From positions 6,962 to 70,961 of the forward strand of contig DATELK010000190.1 in NCBI GenBank assembly GCA_035276685.1: a stretch of DNA of 64,000 bases, in the 5' to 3' direction. This DNA comes from JACVRN01 sp035276685 (GTDB lineage Bacteria; Acidobacteriota; Blastocatellia; Pyrinomonadales; Pyrinomonadaceae). The notes under the pieces were generated by a model. The model had not been told where the DNA came from. It was given only the letters and a program-made list of their open reading frames with translations, and searched no databases. The position numbers and the translations under genes were made by a program. Numbering within the stretch: the stretch's first letter is position 1; every line of letters begins with the position of its first letter. Below, piece by piece: positions 36,872-45,367 of this stretch.

Positions 36872-38602
36872 TCATTTAATTCCGAAGACCTGCACCTCTC
36901 TAACCCACATGACGAAGGGGCGGTTGCTTGGCCCCTGCTGTGCGGGCTGAAGTATGCGAAGGCGCGTCGCGCCGACGGGCGCAAACTCAAACGCCATGCG
37001 GTCGTAATCGTTTCCCGGCTCCATGCTTGAGATGGTGCGCCACTCCGCGCCGTCGTCCGCCACTTGAAGCTCCACGCGCCGCGAAGGCATGAAGCGGTTG
37101 CGGTCGAATCCCCAGTAGACGTAGACGGCCCCGACCTTAACGGGAGCGTCGAAGCCAAGCTCTATCCAGTGCTCCACTGGCGTCTCGGCCGAAGACCAGT
37201 TGCCACGGTTATAGCGCATGCGCGCAATCCTCTGCACGTCCGTCTCGCCGTCCGTCAAAGGAGCCGCGTTGTAACCGTCGTAGCTCGAATCAACGCGCAC
37301 GCTCGCAGGCCGAAGTTCCACCAGGTCGGAGGCTGGCACGCGCGTAGGCTGCGGCGTAGGCGCAAGAGGCGCAACTGCCTTCTCTTCATCACCCGCGCGC
37401 CTGCTGCGAACATATAGCAGCCCAATGGCAAGGAGCGTCAGCAGGGCCATCACACCTATGATGTAAACGCCCCGCATCCTTCTCCACGAATCGAGCCTCG
37501 TGAGCCTCGAAGTGGCGGGCGACGAGTCGAGGTTATGGCCGCACGCGGGACAGCTTTTCTCTTCGGCAGAGACTTCCTCCCCGCACACGGGACAGACCGC
37601 AGAAGTTCTTATGGGCTGCGTCTTGTAGCTCTGTCGAAGGGTCTCTTCAGTCGTGGGGTCGAAAAGCTCCTGCGTGCCAACCTTCTCGCGTATGGGAGGC
37701 GGGACGGTCTCAGGCTGACTCAGGTCGTCGGTCGAGCGTCCCCTGGCCTGACGAACCGCGCGCAGTAAATCGAGCGCGGAACGGAACCTGTCCTCAGGCG
37801 CTTTTTCAAGAGCACGCAGGATTACTTTCTCAATCTCAGGCGGAATCTCTTTGTTGAATTCCGAAGGCGGAGTCGGCGCTACCTCTACGTGAGCGCGAAG
37901 GGTCTCTGTCCGGGTACGCTTGTCGCGTCTTCCGCCGAACGGCGGGTCGCCCGTCAGCATCTCGTAGAGCATGACGCCTAAAGAGTAGATGTCGGAGCGC
38001 TGGTCTACGTCGCGGCCCCTGGCCTGTTCGGGCGAGACGTACTGCGGCGAGCCGTACCTGGTGCCGGAAGTGTCCACCGCGTCCAAGCCGCCGAGCTTGA
38101 CTATGCCGAAGTCCGTCACCTTAACTCTCTCGTCCGTCGTCAGCAGGATGTTCGCGGGCTTCAGGTCACGATGCACCAGGCCGCGATGCAAAGAGCCGTC
38201 GCGGTCTCTGTAGGTGAAGGTCTGCGCGTAGGTGACGGCTTCAAGTATCTGCTCGAAGATGTCCAGCGCGCGGTCTAGCGAGAGCGGGCACTCCTCGCTC
38301 GCGCAAAGCTCCGCGAGCGAACGTCCTTCGACAAACTCCATCACGATGTAGTAGGTCTGCTGCCCGACTATGTAATCGTAGATTTTGACTATGCCCGGAT
38401 GGTCAAGCTGCGACTGTATGTACGCCTCTTTTTCAAAGCGCGAGCGCAGGCGGCGAAGGTCTGAAGGCGGGCGCGCATCTATGGACTTGATGGCGACCGT
38501 GCGCGGCAGTTGCCGGTGCTGGCCGCGATAAACGACACCCATGCCGCCGCGCCCTATGCACTCTTCTATGCGATAACTGCCTATGACGGTCTCGTCAGCC
38601 AC
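36872..38602 (-). CDS. Ser/Thr protein kinase with zinc ribbon, TM helix and F5/8-type C domain
   Basis: A 576-aa protein. The Hanks-type kinase domain (about 8-275) has GRGGMGVVYRG, the ATP lysine K39, HRDLKPANILL with D146 and DFG at 164-166, so it should be active. A four-Cys zinc ribbon (CPVC...CPAC) follows near residue 340, then one membrane helix (IIGVMALLTLLAIGLLYV). The extracytoplasmic part is a discoidin-like domain of about 145 residues (VRVDSSYDGYNAAPLTDG, WIELGFDAPVKVGAVYVYWG, RRVELQVADDGAEW), which suggests carbohydrate or envelope sensing. The start is GTG with TCTGGAG upstream. Confidence 0.9.
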   Translation of the reverse strand: MADETVIGSYRIEECIGRGGMGVVYRGQHRQLPRTVAIKSIDARPPSDLRRLRSRFEKEAYIQSQLDHPGIVKIYDYIVGQQTYYIVMEFVEGRSLAELCASEECPLSLDRALDIFEQILEAVTYAQTFTYRDRDGSLHRGLVHRDLKPANILLTTDERVKVTDFGIVKLGGLDAVDTSGTRYGSPQYVSPEQARGRDVDQRSDIYSLGVMLYEMLTGDPPFGGRRDKRTRTETLRAHVEVAPTPPSEFNKEIPPEIEKVILRALEKAPEDRFRSALDLLRAVRQARGRSTDDLSQPETVPPPIREKVGTQELFDPTTEETLRQSYKTQPIRTSAVCPVCGEEVSAEEKSCPACGHNLDSSPATSRLTRLDSWRRMRGVYIIGVMALLTLLAIGLLYVRSRRAGDEEKAVAPLAPTPQPTRVPASDLVELRPASVRVDSSYDGYNAAPLTDGETDVQRIARMRYNRGNWSSAETPVEHWIELGFDAPVKVGAVYVYWGFDRNRFMPSRRVELQVADDGAEWRTISSMEPGNDYDRMAFEFAPVGATRLRILQPAQQGPSNRPFVMWVREVQVFGIK

Positions 38603-38636
38603 AGACTCCAGAACCCCTCAAGGCAAAAGACAGATG

Positions 38637-38702
38637 AATAGTAAATGGTGAATGGTGAATAGAGAACACGTTTCGTCTATTCACCATTCACCATTTACTA
38701 TT
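38637..38702. repeat. family-C intergenic palindromic repeat
   Basis: A perfect 27-bp inverted repeat (38637-38663 with 38676-38702) around a 12-nt loop. Arms contain AATGGTGAATGGTGAATAG, i.e. an internal short tandem repeat. It lies between the stop of the upstream membrane-protein gene and the kinase start. Confidence 0.9.
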
Positions 38703-38723
38703 TACTCGTCCTTCAGTCTTTCT

Positions 38724-39482
38724 TCAGGCCGTCTTCTTTTCTTCCTCGTAGACATCGCGCAGGACATCCGAGATGGGCGGAGGCGGCTGCGCGGCGGGGC
38801 GCTTAGGCGTGGGAGTTGCCGGGCGTCTTGCCGGAGTCTCTGATTGAGAAGAGAGGCGCTCGATGACGGCGTTCGGCGCGGGCTGCGCTGGCTGTAGAAG
38901 CGTGGGTATGGCTTCCAGCCGCTCCCGGCTTTCGGCCAGAAGAGTCGCGGCGCGCTGGCGGCGTGCGCGGTCAAGACTGCGAATCGCCGCCATGGTCATG
39001 GGAGCTTCGGAAGGCTCCCGCTCAAGCTTGCGAAGTATGTGAACGTAGCGCGAAAGCTCAGGCGAAGGCGTCAGTCGGTGACGCTCGTCCGCAAGGTCGT
39101 TCTCCACGACGTAGGAGAGATGCTCTACGGCGGCCTGATGGTCTCCGGCGTGATTGTAGAGCGCGCCGAGCGCGTAATAGACCAGAGGCGGCGGGTCTGT
39201 CATAGAGTGCAGCACACGCTCGCCTCGCTCTATGACTTCCATTATCTCAAAGCCGTACCAGCGCCGCTCCTCGTCGCGCAGGATGTCGTTGGCGGAGATG
39301 AAGAACTCGAAGATGCGACCCGTCTCCTGATGCTCGGAGCGCTGAACCGCGCGGTAGATAAAGTAGGTGATGACAGTGAAGAAGATTATGACAGACGGCG
39401 GGATGCCCATCACGCCCAGCATGGCGATGATGACTATAATCGCCAGAATTCTCTGCGTCGCTTCTCTTCCCTTTGTACCCAT
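38724..39482 (-). CDS. membrane protein with TPR-like helical domain
   Basis: A 252-aa protein with two N-terminal membrane helices (ILAIIVIIAMLGVMGI, VIIFFTVITYFIYRAV). A helical cytoplasmic region with a TPR-like pattern follows (YYALGALYNHAGDHQAAVEH LSYVV), then a Pro- and Ala-rich tail. The function is unknown. It is upstream of the kinase on the same strand, separated by repeat C, so it may be functionally linked to it. Confidence 0.72.
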   Translation of the reverse strand: MGTKGREATQRILAIIVIIAMLGVMGIPPSVIIFFTVITYFIYRAVQRSEHQETGRIFEFFISANDILRDEERRWYGFEIMEVIERGERVLHSMTDPPPLVYYALGALYNHAGDHQAAVEHLSYVVENDLADERHRLTPSPELSRYVHILRKLEREPSEAPMTMAAIRSLDRARRQRAATLLAESRERLEAIPTLLQPAQPAPNAVIERLSSQSETPARRPATPTPKRPAAQPPPPISDVLRDVYEEEKKTA

Positions 39483-39490
39483 GACAAGAA

Positions 39491-39569
39491 ATGATGAAGG
39501 CGGAGTGCAGAATGATGAATTAAAGAAAGAGCTTCTTCACTTCTGCATTCTGCATTCTGACTTCTGCCT
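39491..39569. repeat. family-A intergenic palindromic repeat (copy A5, degenerate)
   Basis: Left arm 39491-39521 with GGAGTGCAGAATGATGAATT, right arm about 39541-39569 with TTCTGCATTCTGCATTCTGA. The arms have diverged more than in other copies. It lies between the leuB stop and the start of the TPR-like gene. Confidence 0.75.
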
Positions 39570-39574
39570 TGCTT

Positions 39575-40633
39575 TCAAATTCTTTGCCGAATCCGTGCGC
39601 CCGCCTCTTCCGTCGAGAGCGTGCCGCCGAGGTCGCGCGTCGTCTCGCCAGCGTGGATTGCGTCTCTAACCGCCCGCTCAACTGCGCGACCCGCCTCCGC
39701 GTGTCCAAGGTATTCTAGCATCATCGCGGCGGTCAGGATAGCTCCAACCGGATTGGCCACAGATTTCCCGGCCAGAGGCGGCGCGCTGCCATGCACGGGC
39801 TCGAAAAGCGAAACGCGTCCCGGATGAATGTTGCCTGAGGCCGCGAGCCCCAGCCCGCCCTGAAGCGCCGCGCCCAAGTCCGTCAGGATGTCTCCGAACA
39901 AGTTGTTCGAGACGATGACATCGTACTGCGAGGGGTCTTGCACCATGAACATGGCCATGGCGTCCACGTACTGGTGATTGGCCTCAGTCTCAGGAAAGCG
40001 CGCCGAGACTTCCCTGAAGACTCTCTGCCAGAGGTCGCCGCCGAAGCGTTGCACGTTGGACTTGTCGGCCATGGTCACGCTCTTTCTGCCCTGACTCCGA
40101 GCGTACTCGAAAGCGGCCGTGATGATTCTCTCCACGCCGCGCCGCGTGTTCAGTTCCTCCTGCGTGGCAATCTCGTCGGGCGTTCCCTTCTTGAGAAAGC
40201 CGCCCGCGCCGCAGTAAGCGCCCTCTGTATTCTCGCGGAAGACCACGAAATCTATGTCTTCGAGGCGGCGGTTACGAAGCGGAGTCAGGCGCTCGTCCAG
40301 CAGTCGCACGGGCCTGAGGTTTATGTAGAGGTCAAGCCCGCGACGCATCCCGAGCAGGATGTCTTCGGCATGCTTGTTGGAAGGAACCCTCGGGTCTCCG
40401 AACGCACCGGCAAGTATCGCGTCGAAGCTGCTTGAGAGATGTTCAAGCGCGCCTTCGGGAAGACTGATGCCTTCGCTTAAAAACTTATCCGCGCCCCAAT
40501 CGAAGTGGGTCAGCTCAAGCTCTACGCCGTGCGTCTCTCGCACGCGCTCAAGCACGCGCACCGCCTCACGTATAACTTCCGGGCCTATGCCGTCGCCCGC
40601 GACGACAGCTATGCGTTTAGTAGTTTGCGTCAT
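39575..40633 (-). CDS. leuB: 3-isopropylmalate dehydrogenase (isocitrate/isopropylmalate dehydrogenase family)
   Basis: A 352-aa NAD-dependent beta-decarboxylating dehydrogenase. Key segments are VVAGDGIGPEVIREAVRVLE, FRENTEGAYCGAGG, MADKSNVQRFGGDLW, NNLFGDILTDLGAALQGGLG and FEPVHGSAPPLAGK. The layout matches LeuB of the mycobacterial kind, but leuC and leuD are not in the window, so related substrates cannot be fully excluded. ATG 40633 is chosen over a TTG at 40645. Family-B repeat B4 is just upstream. Confidence 0.88.
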   Translation of the reverse strand: MTQTTKRIAVVAGDGIGPEVIREAVRVLERVRETHGVELELTHFDWGADKFLSEGISLPEGALEHLSSSFDAILAGAFGDPRVPSNKHAEDILLGMRRGLDLYINLRPVRLLDERLTPLRNRRLEDIDFVVFRENTEGAYCGAGGFLKKGTPDEIATQEELNTRRGVERIITAAFEYARSQGRKSVTMADKSNVQRFGGDLWQRVFREVSARFPETEANHQYVDAMAMFMVQDPSQYDVIVSNNLFGDILTDLGAALQGGLGLAASGNIHPGRVSLFEPVHGSAPPLAGKSVANPVGAILTAAMMLEYLGHAEAGRAVERAVRDAIHAGETTRDLGGTLSTEEAGARIRQRI

Positions 40634-40653
40634 CAGCACTTTCAATCAAGAAA

Positions 40654-40736
40654 GAAATTAACAGGGATGGACAGGATGTACAGGATAAAGAAGAAGCAAT
40701 ATTTTCTTTCTTATCCTGTCCATCCCTGTTTGAATC
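40654..40736. repeat. family-B intergenic palindromic repeat (copy B4)
   Basis: Left arm 40654-40690 and right arm 40709-40736, inverted copies of AACAGGGATGGACAGGAT, with an 18-nt spacer. It separates the Usp stop from the leuB start on the minus strand. Confidence 0.86.
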
Positions 40737-40768
40737 TTCGTTAAGCATTAAGGCAATTTAGTGAATAA

Positions 40769-41209
40769 TCAATACGGGACACAGAGGACGGGGACGCGCG
40801 TGCCGCGCAGGACTTTCTCCGCCGTGGAGCCGAAGAGAATCTCTTCGGGCGGCGTGGAGCGTCCCCTTACGCCCATGACAATCATGGGCAAGTCCAGGTC
40901 TCGCGCAATCTTGAGTATCTCTACAAAGGGGATGCCCACGACAATCATGCGCTCAACGTCGAGGCCGCCCGTTTCGATGCCTTCGAGCATGCTGTTGAAG
41001 TCCATCTCGGCGCGCTCGCGCAGCCTCGCCGTTATCTCGTCAACGGTTCCGAGAGAAGCGGCGACGGCGTCGTTCAGGAAGTCCTGGTCTATGACGTGCA
41101 GGAGCGTGATGTCGCCGTCGGGCGAGGCTATGCCTATGGCGGCTCGCACGGCGTTAGTGGAGGCCGGAGAGAAATCTACGGGAACGAGTATGTCTGTCGC
41201 TTTTAACAT
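40769..41209 (-). CDS. universal stress protein (UspA family)
   Basis: A 146-aa single-domain Usp: ILVPVDFSPASTNAVRAAIG at the start and the ATP-binding motif GVRGRSTPPEEILFGSTAEK near the end, matching G-2x-G-9x-G-S/T. It is likely an ATP-binding stress protein. On the minus strand it lies 54 bp after the M28 peptidase gene, so it could be read from the same transcript. Confidence 0.92.
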   Translation of the reverse strand: MLKATDILVPVDFSPASTNAVRAAIGIASPDGDITLLHVIDQDFLNDAVAASLGTVDEITARLRERAEMDFNSMLEGIETGGLDVERMIVVGIPFVEILKIARDLDLPMIVMGVRGRSTPPEEILFGSTAEKVLRGTRVPVLCVPY

Positions 41210-41263
41210 GGCGTAGAACCTACTTTCCGAAAGCCTGACCTCGCGGCGGTGAGACGCAAAGGG

Positions 41264-42340
41264 TCAGGCGGTCTTTCCGCTCAGCAGTTTTTGCTCTATG
41301 CGCGGGAGGCTGGCCAGCACAACGTCGCCTACAATCTTCAGGCTCTGCGGCGAAATCTTGTCGAGCGTGTCGTCCTCTGTGTGCCAGAAGGGATAGTTCT
41401 CAAGCTGTATAATGTCCATGCAGGTGACGCCCGCTTTATGAAACGGCTCGTGGTCGTCGCCGCCCACGGACTCGGGCAGGTTAACGAAGTGCTTGCTGTA
41501 GCCCATCTCGCGCGCCGTCTGCCAGACTGTGTCCACGAGCCACGGCGTGCTTATCTCCTCGTCCCGCCCGAACATGAGATTTGAATAACCCACCATGTCT
41601 AGCAGAATCATCGCGCGCAGGCGCGGCAGTTCATTCTGCTTCTGCATCTGCGCGACGTAACGGCGGCTGCCGTAGGTATTGTCAGGGCCGTCCGGATTCT
41701 TGCACTCGTCCCAGCCTTCGCAGAATGCCTCTTCGCCGTCGAAGAAGACGAAGCGATAGGTGAAGCGCGGCTTGGCGTTCGAGGCCTTGAGAGCGCGTGC
41801 AAGCTCCATCACCACGCCCGTGGAAGAGCCGCCGTCGTTTGCGCCCACGAAACGCATCTTCTTGTAGAGCTTCGTGTCGTAGTGGCTTGAGAACATTATG
41901 ATGTCGGGCGTCTCGCCTTCGAGCGTCGCCGTCACGTTGACCATCTTGCGCGGGCCAACGGGCGTCGTGGCAGTCCACTCGTCCGTAGTCACCTGCAAGC
42001 CGTAAGACTTCAGCTCACCGATGATGTAGTCGCGCGCAAGCGCCAGCTCCTGCGAGCCTGCGGGGCGCGGGCCGAAGTCCACCTGCTTGCGCACGTGCTC
42101 GAAGGCGCGCTGGCCGTCGAAGGCGGGGCTTTGCGCCTGCGGCTGCGGCGTGGCCGTGGCTGCGGTCGGCGCGGTATTGGCTGCGGGCTGGCTGCCGCCG
42201 CTATTGTTTGCAGGGGCAGGACTCGACTTGCAGCCCGCGAGGGCGAAGCAGAGAGCGGCGAGCAGCACGAGCGCGCAGCCTTTTATTGACCAGTTAATCC
42301 GGCGCACGGGGTTCTCTTTAAGAGCTTGTAACAGATGCAT
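41264..42340 (-). CDS. M28-family zinc peptidase lipoprotein (glutaminyl cyclase-like)
   Basis: A protein of about 358 aa. An N-terminal lipobox LCFALAGC followed by a Ser/Pro/Ala-rich linker marks it as a lipoprotein. The M28 domain shows MFSSHYDTK, GANDGGSSTGVVMELARAL, FFDGEEAF, MILLDMVGYS and FWHTEDDTLDKI, the arrangement also found in bacterial-type glutaminyl-peptide cyclases. It may be an aminopeptidase or a cyclase acting in the periplasm. ATG 42340 is used rather than a TTG three bases upstream. Confidence 0.9.
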   Translation of the reverse strand: MHLLQALKENPVRRINWSIKGCALVLLAALCFALAGCKSSPAPANNSGGSQPAANTAPTAATATPQPQAQSPAFDGQRAFEHVRKQVDFGPRPAGSQELALARDYIIGELKSYGLQVTTDEWTATTPVGPRKMVNVTATLEGETPDIIMFSSHYDTKLYKKMRFVGANDGGSSTGVVMELARALKASNAKPRFTYRFVFFDGEEAFCEGWDECKNPDGPDNTYGSRRYVAQMQKQNELPRLRAMILLDMVGYSNLMFGRDEEISTPWLVDTVWQTAREMGYSKHFVNLPESVGGDDHEPFHKAGVTCMDIIQLENYPFWHTEDDTLDKISPQSLKIVGDVVLASLPRIEQKLLSGKTA

Positions 42341-42528
42341 CAATCTATTTGGCTCAGGCGAATATTGATCAAAAAGAGCGGTCAGCTTAAATAGAGCTTA
42401 TGTGTGAAAAAGCGCTACGAGTCTAGCTCTTTATGTTTATCCTGCCCCGTACAAAGGGCAGGGCTACAGTTTATTGCAAACGACCAGCAATAACTATCCA
42501 GATAATTTAAGAGAAGACCGTGTTACCC

Positions 42529-42690
42529 TCAACGGGTGTTTCTTTCCTGGTCTCTCTGACGTTGTCGCTCCTGATTTTCCCTCTCAATGCGTCGCTGCTG
42601 CTCTTCCTGCTCTCTTTTCCACTGCTCTCTTCTTTCAGTCTCCTGAGGATTCTCTGTACCTTGATTTCTGATGCGGTCATCTCGAAACAT
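42529..42690 (-). CDS. small Glu/Gln/Arg-rich coiled-coil protein
   Basis: 53 aa, beginning MFRDDRIRNQGTENPQETER and ending RQRQRDQERNTR; almost every residue after 20 is E, Q or R, giving a charged helix. The start has a very good Shine-Dalgarno (AAAGGAGAGG) eight or so bases before the ATG. A similar small gene lies upstream (42956-43126). The function is unknown. The Shine-Dalgarno and the paralog are why I accept it despite its size. Confidence 0.7.
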   Translation of the reverse strand: MFRDDRIRNQGTENPQETERREQWKREQEEQQRRIERENQERQRQRDQERNTR

Positions 42691-42955
42691 AGCGTCCTCT
42701 CCTTTCGCTGAGAAAGCCTAAGTAGCAAGGTCAGCTCTTAATCCACATGTGCGCTCCAGAAAGTGGAACAATCCGCCGTTTGTAAACAGCGCCCCCGCAG
42801 ATGCATGGTATAGCGTTTCCGTTTTGCCGCCAGAGTGCCGTGAGATAATGTAGCCGCAATGTTATGCAGCTAAGATGACTGAGCAAAGTCTAACAGCTAT
42901 TGTCCGAACGCAGAGGCAGCGATTATCAATTACCCGGCACAGCTTCTCTCGAACC

Positions 42956-43126
42956 TCATTCTATTACTTCTTCCCGTTCTTTGCGTTGCTCTTGCTCCTC
43001 CCAACGCAGCTGCTCTATCTGATTATGTATACGTCTCTGAATCTCATCCTGTTGTCTTTTTTGCTCTTCCCTGCGGCGGGTCTCTTCCTCATTTTCTCGT
43101 CTCTGGTTCACAGGATAGATGGCCAT
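42956..43126 (-). CDS. small Glu/Gln/Arg-rich coiled-coil protein (paralog)
   Basis: 56 aa, starting MAIYPVNQRRENEEETRRRE and continuing as a charged helix (QQDEIQRRIHNQIEQLRWEE). GGGAGAAG precedes the ATG. It shares composition, size and a short non-helical N-terminus with the gene at 42529-42690. About 265 bp separate the two, with no third copy. It lies 50 bp after the membrane-protein gene at 43177-43833, so it may be co-transcribed with it. Confidence 0.7.
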   Translation of the reverse strand: MAIYPVNQRRENEEETRRREEQKRQQDEIQRRIHNQIEQLRWEEQEQRKEREEVIE

Positions 43127-43176
43127 AGTATCTTCTCCCTTTCTACATTCTAATCCTGAGCAATTCAGGAGCTACG

Positions 43177-43833
43177 CTAGATGATAGTCATAGCTCGCCA
43201 GGAGATGCCCCTGGAATTAATTATGAGTTCAAGCTTATAAGCGGTCTGAGGCGACGGCAAGGCAACCAGCAAAGGCTCGCTAATCCTCTCTCCGGGCTCG
43301 ATCCACTCGTGGGCGGCGAACACGGTGAAAGTTGTGACAAAAGTCCAGGGGACAGCATGAATAATGGTAGAAGCTGCCGCAGCCCCGTGTGCGTAAACAT
43401 CAAGCCCTGAGCCTCTCTGTTGAATCTCGACGCGTGTTAAGCCGACATTCTCCATTTGCATGTTGGCGCTCAAGTAGCTGTTACCATTAATAGTGACGAC
43501 CTTGCCCTCAACGACCAGTTCCAGTCGCGATGTATAGACTCTACCCTTAAAGACTTTATAGTAGGCCCAAAAACCGCCGGCTAATATTGCCGCAACTGTC
43601 AGAACGTGCTCGGCTATGCTGGCCAGTTTATCCCAGTCGTCCAACCCGTATGGGGCTGACGTACCTGAAGCCTGCTGCGTCCCTGTATTTTCCGGTAAAG
43701 GAGTCGGTGTAGCCTGAGCGCCGCGTGCGCTGAGACGAACGCTTCCGTAGACTATTATCGCCACGGTAGCTAATAGAAATAAGACGACGTAACCTTTTAT
43801 AATATCTCTGCGCATGAAGCCAGGAACGATCAT
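43177..43833 (-). CDS. hypothetical membrane protein
   Basis: 218 aa. Two hydrophobic segments are visible: IIKGYVVLFLLATVAIIVYG near the start and HVLTVAAILAGGFWAYYKVF at about residue 76. A beta-rich C-terminal part follows (SRLELVVEGKVVTINGNSYL, VGLTRVEIQQRG). I do not recognise the family. Base composition is lower in GC than its neighbours. An internal ATG (residue 7, 43815) could be the true start. Confidence 0.65.
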   Translation of the reverse strand: MIVPGFMRRDIIKGYVVLFLLATVAIIVYGSVRLSARGAQATPTPLPENTGTQQASGTSAPYGLDDWDKLASIAEHVLTVAAILAGGFWAYYKVFKGRVYTSRLELVVEGKVVTINGNSYLSANMQMENVGLTRVEIQQRGSGLDVYAHGAAAASTIIHAVPWTFVTTFTVFAAHEWIEPGERISEPLLVALPSPQTAYKLELIINSRGISWRAMTII

Positions 43834-43941
43834 TCTTTATCAAATGACCTCACTTTGTAAATTTAACAGCTTCCATCAGGCATAAGATATTCAGTTATTC
43901 CTACTCCCAGCGGGGCGTTGAATCCTCTGTTGCCGAGAACA

Positions 43942-44541
43942 CTATGTCTGAGACTCTTGCTTTGGCTCAGATTCCTCAACGCTACTGGCGGCCTGTGTTG
44001 CCGTGCGATGCTCGGCGGGTCGTCGCGCCTCTCGCTCTCGCTCCGTCATGGCTCGCCCGCGCCCGGCCATGAAGCCCAGAACCTTTTCCCCGACGGTGAA
44101 AGGAAGGTTGAAGACGGTGCTGAAGGTCTGCATCATCGCCACGGCCTCAAGCTCTACGAGCGTGGCCAGCTTCTTATCCAGAGGCATCTCGCGGAACTCT
44201 TTGCGAAAACCCTTGAGCGCTTCTTCCGCAGTCTCTTCGCGCTCGGTGACGGGCACGGGCTGCAAGACTACGTCGCCCGCATGCTCCACTTTGGTCTGGC
44301 ACGCGAGGCGCTCGCCTGCGGCCAGCCGCTCTGGACTCAGGCGCTCGCGCTCGCTTTCGGTCAACGATGAAAGCAGTGTTGCTCCTTCCTTGACTATGAC
44401 GGCGCAGGTGTCGCACTCGCCGCGCCCCTCGCATTCGGCGGGCAGATAGATTCCCAGCCGCTTGGCGGCGTCCCAAAGATAAGTGCCTTCAGCTATGATT
44501 CCGCTGCGGCCCTCAGGCTCAAACTTGATATTAACGCTCAT
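43942..44541 (-). CDS. 2Fe-2S ferredoxin-domain protein
   Basis: 199 aa. The N-terminal plant-type ferredoxin fold has ligands C37, C43 and C46 in CEGRGECDTC and C81 in LACQTK. The C-terminal hundred residues are helical (LDKKLATLVELEAVAMMQTF, VGEKVLGFMAGRGRAM) and resemble membrane-peripheral or interaction helices; I know no name for them. It lies downstream of the Fur-type gene on the same strand, with palindrome D between. Confidence 0.85.
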   Translation of the reverse strand: MSVNIKFEPEGRSGIIAEGTYLWDAAKRLGIYLPAECEGRGECDTCAVIVKEGATLLSSLTESERERLSPERLAAGERLACQTKVEHAGDVVLQPVPVTEREETAEEALKGFRKEFREMPLDKKLATLVELEAVAMMQTFSTVFNLPFTVGEKVLGFMAGRGRAMTEREREARRPAEHRTATQAASSVEESEPKQESQT

Positions 44542-44619
44542 ACCCTTCGCTTTCCAGACACTTGCGAACTCAGCTTAGATGTTATACGGGGGAAGACACG
44601 AAGAAAATTACACCCAAAC

Positions 44620-44707
44620 AAAGAGAAAAGGCAAAAGGAAAAAGTGAAGAAAGAGAAGCGTGGCTTTTCTTCCAGACTTTTCCTTTAGCCTTTCTCCTTT
44701 TTACTTC
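44620..44707. repeat. family-D purine-rich imperfect palindrome
   Basis: The left arm (about 44620-44646) contains GAAAAGGCAAAAGGAAAAAG; the right arm (about 44675-44707) is an imperfect inverted copy with CCTTTAGCCTTTCTCC. It lies just after the stop codon of the Fur-type gene and before the ferredoxin start. Alignment requires small gaps. Confidence 0.6.
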
Positions 44708-44709
44708 AC

Positions 44710-45222
44710 TTATTCCCGTGTCGAGGAAGCCAGCCGAACGTGCGGCTGTGCCGTCAGCTCGTGCTTCTTTTCTTCGCGTGCGCGGCGGCGGCAGTCGGCG
44801 CAGATGCCGTTGATGCGCAAAGAGTGATAGGTAGGCTGGAAGCGATGCTTGGCCGCGATGGCGTCCTGCAAGGCCTCTATCTCGGCAGAGTAAAACTCTA
44901 TGGTCGCGCCGCACTCGGTGCAAATCATGTGGTCGTGGTGCTGGTGCTTGTAATTGTGCTCGTAGCGAGAGCGCCCGTCGCCGAAGCGCACTTCTCGCGC
45001 CAGCCCCGCTTCCGTCAGAAGCTTGAGCGTGCGGTAAACGGTCGTCTGTCCTATGTTGGGGTCGTCCTTCTGGACTAAGCGATAGAGGTCTTCGCTGGTC
45101 AGATGCTCTTCGGTGCGCAGAAAGACCTCAAGTATCAGGTCTCGCTGCGCCGTGCGCTTCAATCCGGCCTTCTGAATATGCTGCTGGAATACTTCTTTCT
45201 CTTCCTTAAAGTCTTCGCTCAT
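44710..45222 (-). CDS. Fur family transcriptional regulator
   Basis: 170 aa. The winged helix includes LKRTAQRDLILEVFLRTEEH and IGQTTVYRTLKLLTEAGLAR. The metal-binding C-domain has HQHHDHMICTECG and CADCRRRA, so one structural zinc (CxxC pair) is likely. Fur, Zur and PerR cannot be separated from this alone. The C-terminal tail (HELTAQPHVRLASSTRE) is untypical and runs up to the edge of palindrome D. The gene is divergent from the tRNA-Leu gene. Confidence 0.9.
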   Translation of the reverse strand: MSEDFKEEKEVFQQHIQKAGLKRTAQRDLILEVFLRTEEHLTSEDLYRLVQKDDPNIGQTTVYRTLKLLTEAGLAREVRFGDGRSRYEHNYKHQHHDHMICTECGATIEFYSAEIEALQDAIAAKHRFQPTYHSLRINGICADCRRRAREEKKHELTAQPHVRLASSTRE

Positions 45223-45293
45223 CCTCTTCCCACGCGCCGCTTTCTCTTTTATTTGCCGCTATTCTAACACCAGCCCGAGCCCCGTGTGAAGAT

Positions 45294-45323
45294 TTGGCGC
45301 AACGCTCCACAGCGTGCTATCTT
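45294..45323 (+). promoter_or_regulatory. putative promoter of tRNA-Leu
   Basis: TTGGCG (45294-45299), 18-nt spacer, TATCTT (45318-45323), ending 9 nt before the tRNA 5' end. By-eye match. Confidence 0.4.
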
Positions 45324-45367
45324 CCACAGCATGCCGGGGTGGCGGAACTGGTAGACGCTGCGGACTT

